Below are positions 18,038-27,133 of a DNA stretch of 64,000 bases, in pieces; within the stretch, counting starts at the first letter, position 1, and the number at the start of each line of letters is the position of its first letter. The stretch comes from Bin94 sp965215535 (GTDB taxonomy: Bacteria; Gemmatimonadota; Gemmatimonadetes; Longimicrobiales; Gaopeijiaceae): the NCBI GenBank assembly GCA_965215535.1, contig OZ244063.1:496001-560000 (forward strand), in the 5' to 3' direction. The notes under the pieces were generated by a model. The model was not told the DNA's origin and ran no database searches. It was given only the letters and a program-made list of their open reading frames with translations. The position numbers and the translations under genes are program-made.

Positions 18038-18481
18038 ATGACCCCCCGGGAACCTTCCCCGACCCTTGCCATCATCAAGCCCGATGCCACCGGAAGTGCC
18101 CGCGCCGGAAAGATCCTTGCGCACATCGAGGCCGCCGGATTCCGGATTCGGGCGCTGCGCATGCTGACGCTGACCGCTTCCCAGGCCAGATCCTTCTACG
18201 AAGTCCACCGGGAGCGCCCCTTTTACGATTCGCTGGTCGCCTTCATGACCTCGGGTCCCTGCATTCCGCTCGTCCTTGAAGCGCCGGACGCAGTCGCGCA
18301 CCTCCGCCACACGATCGGCGCCACCGATCCCGCAGAGGCCGCCGAGGGCACCATCCGCCGCCTGTACGCCGAGTCGAAGGAGCGCAATGCGATTCACGCC
18401 TCCGACTCCGATGAAAACGCCTGTCGCGAGATCGCCTTCTTCTTCGCTGCGGCCGATCGCCTCCGGGCAGGAGCCCCATAG
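18038..18481 (+). CDS. ndk: Nucleoside diphosphate kinase
   Basis: Balances NTP pools by moving the gamma phosphate through a phospho-His. The 147-residue protein has TLAIIKPDAT at the N-terminus, the RPFYDSLVAFMTSGP segment and the active-site motif NAIHASDSDENA with His120. Length is normal. It follows the CBS protein by 72 bases and precedes a promoter for yceD-rpmF, so it probably ends the sucCD unit. Confidence 0.95.
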   Translation: MTPREPSPTLAIIKPDATGSARAGKILAHIEAAGFRIRALRMLTLTASQARSFYEVHRERPFYDSLVAFMTSGPCIPLVLEAPDAVAHLRHTIGATDPAEAAEGTIRRLYAESKERNAIHASDSDENACREIAFFFAAADRLRAGAP

Positions 18482-18582
18482 AGCGCTGAACGCACCCACC
18501 ATTCGGTGCGAGGTGTCGCGGTCGTCCTCCGGGATCTTCGCCCCGGCTCTCATCCCTGTCTGTTGTTGGGCAAGACTTGCAA

Positions 18583-18612
18583 TTGACGGCCTGCCATGAA
18601 TCCGGTTAGCTT
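18583..18612 (+). promoter_or_regulatory. Promoter of yceD-rpmF-fab operon, probably leaderless
   Basis: -35 TTGACG (18583-18588), an 18-base spacer, -10 TAGCTT (18607-18612). Transcription should start 6-8 bases later, at or just before the A of ATG 18620, which would leave no leader. The boxes match those before the SRP RNA and at 37.57 and 38.88 kb. Confidence 0.6.
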
Positions 18613-18619
18613 GGTCGCC

Positions 18620-19147
18620 ATGTTGCGGATAGATCTATGGACGCTGCGCCGATCCTCCAGGCAGTCGCTGCGGGGCACCATTGCCCCCGATGCGGCTCTG
18701 TGGCAGGGAACGGGGCTGCGCTTTGCGAGTCCGGTCGAGGTCAGTGCCACGGCCACCATGACCCCCGAAGGCGGCGTGGTGGTTCGGGGTTCCTGGCGCG
18801 CGCGCCCAATCTATGAGTGCGGGCGCTGTCTGGATGCGGTGGAGATCGCCTGCGGGCACGACCTTGCCGTCTTCTTTCAATCCGGCGAAAGCGGCTCCGA
18901 GGCCGATGACCCGGATCTGAGAGTGCTCGACCTGCGCGACCCAACCCTGGATCTGGACGAGGCGATTCGGGAAGAGGTATTGCTGGAACTGCCACGGTAT
19001 CACTGCCCCGACGAGGACAATGGCCTCTGCGTCGCCTGTGGCGAGAGCGTGGCGCAGTTCGCCCATGCATCCGCCTCTGCGCAGAAGGGCACCGACCCGC
19101 GGTGGGCGGCGCTCGTCACACTTCAGTCGGAATCGGGAAGACACTGA
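18620..19147 (+). CDS. yceD: YceD family (DUF177) protein
   Basis: A 175-residue protein of the DUF177 family, which is almost always encoded just before rpmF (L32) and has been linked to 23S rRNA/ribosome maturation. It shows LRIDLWTLRRSSRQ at the start, a CGRC pair (YECGRCLDAVEI) and later CPDEDNGLC-VACGES with two more Cys, a likely metal site. ATG 18620 is chosen because the promoter just upstream places transcription start there; the ATG at 18596 lies between the promoter boxes. rpmF follows after 2 bases. Confidence 0.88.
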   Translation: MLRIDLWTLRRSSRQSLRGTIAPDAALWQGTGLRFASPVEVSATATMTPEGGVVVRGSWRARPIYECGRCLDAVEIACGHDLAVFFQSGESGSEADDPDLRVLDLRDPTLDLDEAIREEVLLELPRYHCPDEDNGLCVACGESVAQFAHASASAQKGTDPRWAALVTLQSESGRH

Positions 19148-19149
19148 TC

Positions 19150-19332
19150 ATGGCAGTACCGAAAAAGAGGGTCTCAAAGCAGCGCAAGCGGAAGCGGCGC
19201 ACTCATTACAAGGCCACCGAGGCAACGCTGGCCACCTGCTCGCGCACCGGCGATCCCGCGATTCGCCACCGGGTGTGCCCGACTTCGGGAATGTACCGGG
19301 GCAGGGCGATCTACGACGTGGACGAAGAGTAG
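19150..19332 (+). CDS. rpmF: 50S ribosomal protein L32
   Basis: A 60-residue basic protein starting AVPKKRVSKQRKRKRRTHYK, the L32 signature. Two Cys are present (ATCSRTG and RVCPTSGMYRGR) rather than the two CxxC pairs of zinc-binding L32, so this looks like the zinc-independent form. It sits between yceD and plsX, the standard order linking ribosome and lipid synthesis. Confidence 0.96.
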   Translation: MAVPKKRVSKQRKRKRRTHYKATEATLATCSRTGDPAIRHRVCPTSGMYRGRAIYDVDEE

Positions 19333-19368
19333 CGCGCGCTCCGCTGCAACGCTCACAAGGCTTTGCAC

Positions 19369-20361
19369 ATGCGAATTTCTCTCGACGCCATGGGGTCGGA
19401 TGGTGCGCCCGGGCCCGAAGTCGCCGGAGCGCTCGCCGCAATTGGCGAAGATCGCGATCTGGAGATCCTGCTCGTCGGCGATGAAGCCGCGATCGTCTCC
19501 TCCCTGGCCGATCACCCTTCCAACTCCGTGGGCGATCGCCTGCAGGTGGTGCACACCCCGGAGAGAATCCGCTCGAGCGACTCGCCCATCGCATCGCTTC
19601 GCCAGAAGCCCGACTCATCGATCGCGATCGGGGTCAGACAGGCAGGCGAGGGCGAATCCGACGCCTTCGTTTCGGCCGGCTCGACCGGTGCCGTCATGGC
19701 GGCCTCGCTTCTCGGCTTCCGCCCCCTCGAGGGGGTAGAGCGGCCGGCGCTGGCGGCTCCCTTTCCGACCCGCAAGGGCAGAACCCTTGTGCTCGACGTG
19801 GGGGCGAACATTCAGTGCAAGGCGCACAATCTTCTGCAGTTCGCCCACCTGGCCACAATTTACATGCAGGATGTCGAGGGAATCCGGCGGCCGCGCGTGG
19901 GGTTGCTGAATGTGGGGGCCGAGGAGGTGAGGGGCACCAGCGTCCTTCAACAGAGTCACCAACTGCTCAGCGACAGCGCCCTCGACTTCATCGGCAATGT
20001 CGAGGGTCACGATATCCTGCAGGGTGTCTGCGACGTGCTGGTCTGCGACGGCCTGAACGGAAATGTGCTGCTCAAGTTCTACGAATCGCTGACCTGCTTC
20101 TTTCACGACAGCATTCAGCCGCTCTTCAGCGCCAGCGCCTGGCAGGGCGCCCCGACGAAATTCTTTCGCACGTTCGATTATGCGGAGTACGGCGGAGTCC
20201 CTCTCATGGGATTGAAAGGGGTGAGCGTGGTCTGCCATGGACGGTCGTCGCCACGCGCAATCGAGAGAGCCATCGGCGTTGCCGCCCGCACGGTACGCAC
20301 CGGAATGGTCGCCCACATGACGCGCGAGCTGGCTGCAGCCGCAAAGAGGGTAACCGCATGA
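19369..20361 (+). CDS. plsX: Phosphate acyltransferase PlsX
   Basis: Makes acyl-phosphate from acyl-ACP for phospholipid synthesis. The 330-residue protein starts MRISLDAMGSDGAPG (family signature) and contains SAGSTGAVMAASL, LVLDVGANIQCKAHNLLQFA, GLLNVGAEEVRG and CDGLNGNVLLKFYES. ATG 19369 is preferred to a TTG 6 bases earlier. Its stop overlaps the fabH ATG by 4 bases. Confidence 0.95.
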   Translation: MRISLDAMGSDGAPGPEVAGALAAIGEDRDLEILLVGDEAAIVSSLADHPSNSVGDRLQVVHTPERIRSSDSPIASLRQKPDSSIAIGVRQAGEGESDAFVSAGSTGAVMAASLLGFRPLEGVERPALAAPFPTRKGRTLVLDVGANIQCKAHNLLQFAHLATIYMQDVEGIRRPRVGLLNVGAEEVRGTSVLQQSHQLLSDSALDFIGNVEGHDILQGVCDVLVCDGLNGNVLLKFYESLTCFFHDSIQPLFSASAWQGAPTKFFRTFDYAEYGGVPLMGLKGVSVVCHGRSSPRAIERAIGVAARTVRTGMVAHMTRELAAAAKRVTA

Positions 20362-21353
20362 CGCCGCAGGGGCCGCTGGCCATGATTACGGGCACGGGGC
20401 GCTATCTGCCCGACCGGGTCTTGACGAACGCCGATCTCGAGAAAATGGTGGACACCAACGACGCCTGGATTCGCGAGCGAACCGGAATTCACGAGCGACG
20501 CATCGCGGATGACCGCACCGACGCCACCGTCATGGGTGCGCACGCCGCCCGGGACGCGCTCAATAAGGCGGGAGTGGAGGCTCGCGATCTCGATGCGATC
20601 ATCATCACGACGGCGACGCCGGATCGCTTTCTGCCGATCACCTCGTGCGAGATCCAGGCCGCGATCGGGGCGTCGCGCCGCTGCTTCGCCTTCGACCTGC
20701 AGGCTGCCTGCACCGGGTTCCTATATGCGCTCACCACCGCCGAAGGACTGATTGCCGCCGGGCGGAGCGAGAATATTCTGATCGTAGCGACCGAAAAGAT
20801 GTCCACCATCATCGACTGGGACGATCGCGCCACCTGCATTCTCTTCGGCGATGGCGCGGGGGCGGTCGTGGTGCAACCCTCAAGGAACGGCGCGGGGATT
20901 CTGGCCAGTCATCACCGCTCGGATGGCGATCTTTCGGAGCTGATTCGGCGTCAGGCGGGCGGCGCGCGCACTCCCCTCACGCCCGAGCTGCTCCGCAACC
21001 GCGAGCACATGGTGCAGATGGCGGGTCCGGCGGTCTTCAAATCGGCTGTGCGCGCCATGTCGCAGGCCAGCATCCGGGTTGTCGAGCAGGCCGGATGGGA
21101 TGCCGACGACATCGACCTGCTGGTTCCCCACCAGGCAAATGCGAGAATCATCGAGTCCACGGCCCGCTACGCGGGCGTTCCCATGGAGCGGGTTTTCGTG
21201 AATCTGCACCGCTACGGCAACATCTCGTCGGCCACCATCCCGGTCGGACTTGACGAGGCGCTGGAAGAGGGCCGCATCGAGCCGGGAACGCGCCTTCTGA
21301 TGGCTGCATTCGGTGCCGGACTGACCTGGGGTGCCATCGCGATGCGCTGGTAA
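20358..21353 (+). CDS. fabH: 3-oxoacyl-ACP synthase III (FabH)
   Basis: Starts fatty-acid synthesis by condensing acetyl-CoA with malonyl-ACP. The 331-residue protein has the full Cys-His-Asn triad: C118 in QAACTGF, H258 in VPHQANARI and N288 in YGNISSAT. The N-terminal ITGTGRYLPDRVLTN motif is typical. It is coupled to plsX (ATGA) and followed by fabD after 44 bases. Confidence 0.96.
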   Translation: MTPQGPLAMITGTGRYLPDRVLTNADLEKMVDTNDAWIRERTGIHERRIADDRTDATVMGAHAARDALNKAGVEARDLDAIIITTATPDRFLPITSCEIQAAIGASRRCFAFDLQAACTGFLYALTTAEGLIAAGRSENILIVATEKMSTIIDWDDRATCILFGDGAGAVVVQPSRNGAGILASHHRSDGDLSELIRRQAGGARTPLTPELLRNREHMVQMAGPAVFKSAVRAMSQASIRVVEQAGWDADDIDLLVPHQANARIIESTARYAGVPMERVFVNLHRYGNISSATIPVGLDEALEEGRIEPGTRLLMAAFGAGLTWGAIAMRW

Positions 21354-21397
21354 GGCGCCGTGGATCGTACCGCACGCGCACCGGGGGCGGGCCGCCC

Positions 21398-22363
21398 ATG
21401 AGTCTCGGACTGCTCTTCCCGGGCCAGGGATCGCAGCAGGTCGGCATGGGTCAGGCTCTGGCCGAGCGCTTTCCGGTGGCGCGCCGCACCTTTGCCGAGG
21501 CCGATGAGCTGCTCGGGTTTTCGCTGTCGCGCATTGCCTGGGAGGGCCCGCCCGAAGATCTGGTGCGCACCGACAACGCCCAGCCGGCGCTCTTCGTTCA
21601 CTCGCTGGCCGTGCACCGGGTCATGGCCGACCGGCTGGGCGAGGTGGCGGCCGGGGCCGGACACTCGCTCGGCGAACTCTCGGCGCATGCCGCTGCCGGA
21701 ACGCTTTCCTTTGCCGACGGGCTTCGGATTGTGCGCACGCGGGGCACCCTGATGGCAAGCGCCGGCGAACGCGCCCCCGGATCGATGGCGGCGCTCCTCG
21801 GAATCGGCGAAGAGGGGGTCGAGGCTCTCTGCGCCGAGGCGCGCACCCGCGGCATGACCCTGGTGGCGGCAAATCTGAATGCAAAGGGCCAGATTGTGGT
21901 GAGCGGCGATGAGAGCGCGATCGCGTGGGTGCTGCAGGCCGCGCGCGCAAAGGGCGCGAAGAGGGCGGTGCGCCTCGCGGTGTCGGCCGCCTTTCACTCT
22001 CCGCTGATGGCTCCCGCCGCTGCCGAATTTGAAGCCTTTGTCGATGAAATCGAATTTCACGCCCCGGCCTTCCCGGTGATCTCCAATGTGACCGCCCAAC
22101 CGGCCGGCGACGACCCGGCCCGGATTCGCGCGCTCCTGGTGCGGCAGCTTACCGCGCCGGTTCGCTGGCGCGCCTGCGTGGCCTGCATGATGCAACTGGG
22201 CGTCGATCGCTTCATGGAGCTGGGCCAGGGGTCGGTCCTGGCGGGATTGAATCGCAGAAATGCGCCCGGTCTGCCTGCCACCTCTCTGGGCACCCCCGAA
22301 TCCATCGAAGAAGCACTGTCCACCACAGGAGCGCTTGCCAGCAAAGGAGTGTCCGACCGATGA
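21398..22363 (+). CDS. fabD: Malonyl-CoA:ACP transacylase
   Basis: Loads malonate onto ACP. The 321-residue protein begins LGLLFPGQGSQQVGMG and has the nucleophile in GHSLGE (S90) and the partner His in AAFHSPLM (H200), plus NLNAKGQIVVSG. The C-terminus overlaps the fabG start by 4 bases. Length and motifs are normal for a stand-alone FabD. Confidence 0.95.
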   Translation: MSLGLLFPGQGSQQVGMGQALAERFPVARRTFAEADELLGFSLSRIAWEGPPEDLVRTDNAQPALFVHSLAVHRVMADRLGEVAAGAGHSLGELSAHAAAGTLSFADGLRIVRTRGTLMASAGERAPGSMAALLGIGEEGVEALCAEARTRGMTLVAANLNAKGQIVVSGDESAIAWVLQAARAKGAKRAVRLAVSAAFHSPLMAPAAAEFEAFVDEIEFHAPAFPVISNVTAQPAGDDPARIRALLVRQLTAPVRWRACVACMMQLGVDRFMELGQGSVLAGLNRRNAPGLPATSLGTPESIEEALSTTGALASKGVSDR

Positions 22364-23118
22364 ACCCATCCATCCCACAGTCCCCCGAATTCGAGGGAAA
22401 GGTCGCGATCGTAACTGGCGGTTCCCGCGGAATCGGACTGGCGGTTGCGCAGGCGCTCGCGCAGGATGGCGCGCGGGTTGCCGTGTTGGCGCGCAATGGC
22501 GAACGGGCCGAGGCCGCACTGGAGACCCTCGCCGGCGAGGGGCACGCCGCCCATGCCTGCGACGTGGCCGATTCCGCATCCTGTACCCGGACCGTACGGT
22601 CGATCGAGGCCGATCAGGGCCCGGTTGCAGTCCTGATCAACAACGCCGGCATTGCCCGCGACAACATTCTGCTGCGGCTGCGCGACGCCGACTGGAACGA
22701 CGTGATCGCCACCAACCTCGGGGGAAGCTTCAACATGATCCGCGCGACGGCGCGTCCGATGATGAAGCGGCGCGCGGGCTCAATCGTCAACATCAGCTCG
22801 GTGATCGGGCTCATGGGAAACCCCGGCCAGGCCAACTACGCCGCATCCAAGGCGGGGCTGCACGGCCTGACCCGGTCGGTGGCCCGCGAGCTGGCTTCGC
22901 GGAACATTCGTTGCAACGCCGTTGCTCCGGGCTTCATTCACACCGACATGACCGCCGGCCTGACCACGGCGGTGACCGACGACCTGACGCGTCGCATTCC
23001 CCTGAACCGTCTCGGCACACCCGCCGATGTGGCCTGCGTGGTCCGGTTCCTTGCCGGCTCCGAAGCGCGTTACATTACCGGCCAGATCATTGCCGTGGAT
23101 GGCGGCATGACGATGTAG
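22360..23118 (+). CDS. fabG: 3-oxoacyl-ACP reductase FabG
   Basis: NADPH-dependent short-chain reductase of the elongation cycle. The 252-residue protein has the cofactor loop TGGSRGIG (about residues 19-26), NNAG, the active Ser in VNISSVIG, and the YxxxK pair Y160/K164 in ANYAASKAG. It has about 10 extra N-terminal residues (NPSIPQSPEF) before the usual start. Coupled to fabD; acpP follows after 62 bases with its own good ribosome binding site. Confidence 0.95.
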   Translation: MNPSIPQSPEFEGKVAIVTGGSRGIGLAVAQALAQDGARVAVLARNGERAEAALETLAGEGHAAHACDVADSASCTRTVRSIEADQGPVAVLINNAGIARDNILLRLRDADWNDVIATNLGGSFNMIRATARPMMKRRAGSIVNISSVIGLMGNPGQANYAASKAGLHGLTRSVARELASRNIRCNAVAPGFIHTDMTAGLTTAVTDDLTRRIPLNRLGTPADVACVVRFLAGSEARYITGQIIAVDGGMTM

Positions 23119-23180
23119 CCCATTCATCTTCCCTCTCCCATTCAACCAACTCCAAACTTTCCCCACGGAGGATTTGCACC

Positions 23181-23420
23181 ATGTCCGACACTGTGCACAG
23201 CAGGGTCATGGAAATCATCATCGAGGAGCTCGGCGTCGAAGCCGACAAGGTGACCCCCGAGGCCTCCTTCGTCGAAGATCTCGGGGCCGATTCGCTGGAC
23301 ACCGTCGAACTCATCATGGCGTTCGAGGAAGAGTTCGAGATCGACATTCCCGACGAGGATGCCGAAGAGATGCGAACGGTGGGCGACGCGGTCGCCTATA
23401 TCGAGAAGAACTCCGACTGA
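23181..23420 (+). CDS. acpP: Acyl carrier protein
   Basis: A 79-residue acidic protein. The phosphopantetheine Ser is S38 in DLGADSLDTVELIMAFEE. The start follows ACGGAGG about 11 bases upstream of ATG 23181. It is flanked by fabG and fabF, the classical order. It is much closer to standard AcpP than the second carrier protein at 40.9 kb. Confidence 0.97.
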   Translation: MSDTVHSRVMEIIIEELGVEADKVTPEASFVEDLGADSLDTVELIMAFEEEFEIDIPDEDAEEMRTVGDAVAYIEKNSD

Positions 23421-23541
23421 TGTGGGCCGGCGCGCATGCGAGGCGCCGGGTCGACAGGGCGGGGCGGGGAGTGCTCGTGCTGAACGGAGGAAGAGGAAGG
23501 GAGACGATGGAGCGGAGCGGTTCGGCGGGACCGGTCGGCCG

Positions 23542-24813
23542 ATGACCGGCAGAGGCCAAGCGCAGCGGCGCCGGGTGGTCATGACCGGCATGGGGGTGGT
23601 GACGCCGGTCGGATTGACGCTGCAGGAGAGCTGGGACGCCCTGCTGGCCGGAAAATCGGGAGGCGGTCCGGTTACGCTCTTCGACCCGGAGGGATTCCCG
23701 GCCCGCATTGCCTGCGAAGTCAGGGGATTCGACCCCCTGGCCTGGATCACGCGCAAGGAGGCGCGCCGCTACGACCGCTTCCTCCAGTTCGCGATTGCTG
23801 CCGCCGACGAAGCCATGACCTCGGCCGGGCTGCCGGACGGCCCTCCGCCCGGGTGCGATACCCACGCCTTCGGGGCGATCATCGGCAGCGGCGTCGGCGG
23901 CATCGCCACCCTCGAAGCGAACTGCAACCTTCTCTTCGAGCGCGGACCCACGCGGGTCAGTCCCTTCTTCATCCCCATGTTCATCCCCGATATGGCCTCG
24001 GGGCTGCTCTCGATTCGCTACGGGCTTCGGGGCCCGAACTACGCAACCGTCTCGGCCTGCGCCTCGGGCGCCCACGCCATTGGCGACGCGGCCCGCCTGA
24101 TCGAGCGCGGCGATGTGGACATGATGCTCGCCGGGGGCGCAGAGGCGGCGGTCACCCCGATCTGTCTGAGCGGATTTGCCGCCATGAAGGCGCTCTCGGT
24201 GCGCAACGACGACCCCGCAGGGGCGAGCCGTCCCTTCGATGCCACCCGCGACGGCTTCGTGATCGGCGAGGGCGCGGGAATCTTCGTCCTCGAAGCGCTC
24301 GAGGTCGCAGAGGCGCGCGGGGCCACGATTCTGGGCGAGGTCGCCGGCTACGGAGCCACGGCCGACGCCTACCACATTACCGCACCTCCCCCGGAGGCCG
24401 CGGGCGCGCGCGGGGCCATGCAGATCGCGATCGCCGACGCCGGACTGAGGCCCGACGACATTGACTACATCAATGCGCACGGCACCTCGACGCCCTACAA
24501 CGACCGTTCGGAGACGCGCGCGATCCGGGCGCTCATGGGCGACCATGCCGACGAGATCGTGGTGGGATCGACGAAATCGATGACCGGACACCTTCTCGGG
24601 GCGGCCGGCGCGATCGAGGCGGCGATCTGCGTGATGGCGTGCCGAACCGGCAGGATTCCCCCGACGATCAATTTTTCGGTCCCTGACGAGGACTGTGACC
24701 TCGAATACGCCCACGGCGGCATGATGACGCGGCCGGTGCGGGCGGCGCTCAGCAACTCCTTCGGCTTCGGCGGCCACAACGCCTGTCTGGTGCTGCGCAG
24801 CTTCGAGGAATGA
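23542..24813 (+). CDS. fabF: 3-oxoacyl-ACP synthase II
   Basis: Elongating condensing enzyme. ATG 23542 (MTGRGQAQRRRVVMTGMG) is chosen because the family N-terminus is RRVVMTGMGVVTP; earlier in-frame starts overlap acpP. The 423-residue protein carries C173 in VSACASGAHAIG, H313 in NAHGTSTPYND, K345 and H350 in STKSMTGHLLGAAG. A gap of 121 bases from acpP holds no other gene. rnc, often found downstream, is absent; ispF follows instead. Confidence 0.95.
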   Translation: MTGRGQAQRRRVVMTGMGVVTPVGLTLQESWDALLAGKSGGGPVTLFDPEGFPARIACEVRGFDPLAWITRKEARRYDRFLQFAIAAADEAMTSAGLPDGPPPGCDTHAFGAIIGSGVGGIATLEANCNLLFERGPTRVSPFFIPMFIPDMASGLLSIRYGLRGPNYATVSACASGAHAIGDAARLIERGDVDMMLAGGAEAAVTPICLSGFAAMKALSVRNDDPAGASRPFDATRDGFVIGEGAGIFVLEALEVAEARGATILGEVAGYGATADAYHITAPPPEAAGARGAMQIAIADAGLRPDDIDYINAHGTSTPYNDRSETRAIRALMGDHADEIVVGSTKSMTGHLLGAAGAIEAAICVMACRTGRIPPTINFSVPDEDCDLEYAHGGMMTRPVRAALSNSFGFGGHNACLVLRSFEE

Positions 24814-24820
24814 CCGAACG

Positions 24821-25354
24821 ATGCCCACGGCAAAGACCTCCCGCACGCCGCAGAGAGCTGCCGCACGTACGCGCTTGCGGGTGGGAACGGGCTACGATTC
24901 GCACCGCTTCGACCCCGCGCGGCCCCTGATCCTGGGGGGGGTGCACATTCCCGACGCCCCCGGCCTGAGCGGCTTCTCCGATGGTGACGCCGTGGCGCAC
25001 GCAGTCACCGACGCACTCCTGGGCGCGGCTTCGCTGGGCGATATCGGAACCCACTTTCCGCCGGGTGTGGAGCAGTGGCGCGGCGCCGATTCGATGGAAC
25101 TCCTCGGGCGGGCAACCGCAATGTTGACCGATGTGGGGTGGCATGTGGGGAATATCGACCTCACGGTGGTGTGCGAACGCCCCCGAATCGGACCCCATGC
25201 GGCCGCCATGCGCGAACGGCTGGCCGAGTGCGCCGGAATCGACCTCGCCGCGGTCTCGGTCAAGGGAAAGAGCAACGAGGGGATGGGCTGGATTGGCCGA
25301 GGCGAGGGAATCGCCGTTCATGCGGTGGCTCTGCTGATCTCCTCAACGGACTGA
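24821..25354 (+). CDS. ispF: 2-C-methyl-D-erythritol 2,4-cyclodiphosphate synthase
   Basis: Fifth enzyme of the MEP isoprenoid pathway. The 177-residue protein has a 17-residue basic N-terminal extension, then RVGTGYDSHRF, SDGDAVAHAVTDALLGAASLG (metal ligands Asp/His), DIGTHFPP and the ERPRIGPH segment. The fold is complete. It follows fabF by 7 bases and precedes a DedA gene by 7 bases, so it is probably in the same unit. Confidence 0.95.
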   Translation: MPTAKTSRTPQRAAARTRLRVGTGYDSHRFDPARPLILGGVHIPDAPGLSGFSDGDAVAHAVTDALLGAASLGDIGTHFPPGVEQWRGADSMELLGRATAMLTDVGWHVGNIDLTVVCERPRIGPHAAAMRERLAECAGIDLAAVSVKGKSNEGMGWIGRGEGIAVHAVALLISSTD

Positions 25355-25361
25355 AGCGCCC

Positions 25362-26048
25362 ATGGAGCGGGCCCTGGATGCGCTCTCCGGTCTGCCGCCG
25401 GCGCTGCTTCATCCTCTTCTCGGCCTGGGAGCGGCCCTCGAAAACATCCTTCCGGTCATTCCCGCCGACACCTTTGTCGTGCTCGGCGGTTTTGTCAGCG
25501 CTCTGGGGCCAGCCAACCCGGCAAGCGTCTTTCTGGCGGTCTGGCTCTTCAATGTGGCGGGCGCGGCGGGCGTGTATCTGCTCGGTCGCCGCTATGGGCG
25601 CGCCTTCTTCCGCTCCACGGGCGGCCAGCGCCTCGTGCCGCCCGACAGGCTCGAGCGCATGGAGCGATTTTATGCGCGCTGGGGCGTTCTGGCGATCTTC
25701 GCTGCGCGCTTTCTGCCGGGATTCCGCGCTCTGGTTCCCGTCTTTGCAGGCGTCTCGGCTCTGGCTCCGGTGCGGGTCATCCCCCCTCTGGCTGTGGCCT
25801 CGGCAATCTGGTACGGGGCACTGGTGCGGGTCGGCTATCTGGCCGGCGACAACCTGGATCGGGTCATGGATGCTCTGACGCGCACGAACCGCGGCCTGCT
25901 GATTCTCTCGTTGCTCCTGGTGCTGGGACTGGCCGCGCTCTGGTGGCGACAGGAGCGGCGGGGGCGGAGCGATCGTTCACTCCCTGAAGAACACGACGAA
26001 GCCCTTGCCACGGCCGGAGAACACCCGGGCGCAGGGGAAGGACAGTGA
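25362..26048 (+). CDS. DedA/VTT-domain membrane protein
   Basis: A 228-residue inner-membrane protein of the DedA (SNARE-associated/VTT) family, members of which move polyprenyl-phosphate or phospholipids across the membrane. It has ALENILPVIPADTFVVLGG, the family motif GRRYG (YLLGRRYGRAFF), then FAARFLPGFRALVPVFAGVS with the conserved Arg and Pro residues, and C-terminal membrane helices. The hydrophilic tail is acidic. Its stop overlaps the xerD GTG. Confidence 0.85.
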   Translation: MERALDALSGLPPALLHPLLGLGAALENILPVIPADTFVVLGGFVSALGPANPASVFLAVWLFNVAGAAGVYLLGRRYGRAFFRSTGGQRLVPPDRLERMERFYARWGVLAIFAARFLPGFRALVPVFAGVSALAPVRVIPPLAVASAIWYGALVRVGYLAGDNLDRVMDALTRTNRGLLILSLLLVLGLAALWWRQERRGRSDRSLPEEHDEALATAGEHPGAGEGQ

Positions 26049-27037
26049 GCTTCGGGGGACCTGAGGATGGAGGCGGGGCACAGACGATCGAGCGTCGCTT
26101 CCACCTGGAGCCTTTCCTGGACTACCTGATGCTCGAGCGGGGGCTGCGGCCGCGAAGCTGCACCGCCTACCGGAGCGATCTGCGTCGCTTTCTGGCCTTT
26201 GCCCGGCTCTGTGGCATGGACGAGGGACCCGGGCAGGCGGATCACGCTCTCCTGACCCGCTACGTCGGCCACCTTCACCGCCAGGGGTTGTCGCCCTCAT
26301 CGATTCGGCGAGCCCAATCCGCGCTCCGCGCCTACTTTGCCTTCCTGGTCGCCGAAGGACTGATTGCAATCGACCCCTCGGACCGCATGGAGCGACCGGC
26401 CACCGGAAGGGCCCTGCCCGAGTTCCTGAGCCAGGCCGAGGCCGCGCGCCTGATGGAGGCCGTGGATCCGGATTTACCGGTTCTGTGGCGGGATCGCGCC
26501 GTGCTGGAGCTGCTCTACGCAACCGGCATGCGCGTCAGCGAACTCGCGCATATGCAGCTGGCCGATCTCGATCTGGCCATCGCGGCAGACGGGAAGGAGC
26601 AGGATCTGAGCGCAGTGTGGCACAACGCCGCCACCCTGGTGCGGGGCAAGGGGGGCCGGGAGCGCATTGTCCCGATCGGACAGGCGGCCGCACGGGCAAC
26701 GCAGCGGTACCTGACAACGGTGCGGCCCGCGCTGGAGCGGGGCAGGGGAGCGGGAACGGTCTTCCTCAATCAGCGGGGAACGCCGCTCAGCCGCATGTCG
26801 ATCTGGACCATCGTGAAGCAGGCAGCCGCGCGCGCCGGCATTCAGCGCCCGATCTCGCCCCACACCCTTCGCCACAGCTTCGCCACCCACCTTCTGGAGG
26901 GCGGCGCCGACCTGATTGCGGTGCAGGAGCTGCTCGGTCACGCAGACATCTCCACCACGCAGATCTACACCCACCTTAACCGCGCCTATCTGCGCAAGGT
27001 TCACCGCAAGTATCATCCGCGCAGCGGGGGGGGTTGA
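26045..27037 (+). CDS. xerD: Site-specific tyrosine recombinase XerD-like
   Basis: Resolves chromosome dimers at dif with its partner. The 330-residue protein has the SAM-like core-binding domain (about residues 18-110) and the catalytic domain with all active residues: R163 (TGMRVSEL), K202 (RGKGGRER), H273 and R276 (HTLRHSF), H299 (LGHADISTT) and Y308 (TQIYTH). It is about 30 residues longer than typical XerC/D; part of that is an insertion AIAADGKEQDLSAVWHNAA before the catalytic Lys. GTG 26045 overlaps the DedA stop. No dif site was found in the window. XerC versus XerD cannot be settled without a phylogeny. Confidence 0.88.
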   Translation: MSFGGPEDGGGAQTIERRFHLEPFLDYLMLERGLRPRSCTAYRSDLRRFLAFARLCGMDEGPGQADHALLTRYVGHLHRQGLSPSSIRRAQSALRAYFAFLVAEGLIAIDPSDRMERPATGRALPEFLSQAEAARLMEAVDPDLPVLWRDRAVLELLYATGMRVSELAHMQLADLDLAIAADGKEQDLSAVWHNAATLVRGKGGRERIVPIGQAAARATQRYLTTVRPALERGRGAGTVFLNQRGTPLSRMSIWTIVKQAAARAGIQRPISPHTLRHSFATHLLEGGADLIAVQELLGHADISTTQIYTHLNRAYLRKVHRKYHPRSGGG

Positions 27038-27102
27038 CAGATGGGGATCAGGCCCCCGTCGCAAAGGGCAGGCGCCGCTCACGAATGCACGCCGGCCCGC
27101 GC

Positions 27103-27133
27103 TTGACACCGCCCGTCGGCGACGTTCAATCTT
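27103..27133 (+). promoter_or_regulatory. Candidate promoter of the Ig-like/LVIVD gene
   Basis: Perfect -35 TTGACA (27103-27108). Two -10 choices exist: TTCAAT (27125-27130, spacer 16) or AATCTT (27128-27133, spacer 19), the latter close to the TANCTT form seen elsewhere. It lies in the 247-base gap after xerD, about 155 bases before the ATG; I see nothing else in that gap. Confidence 0.4.
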
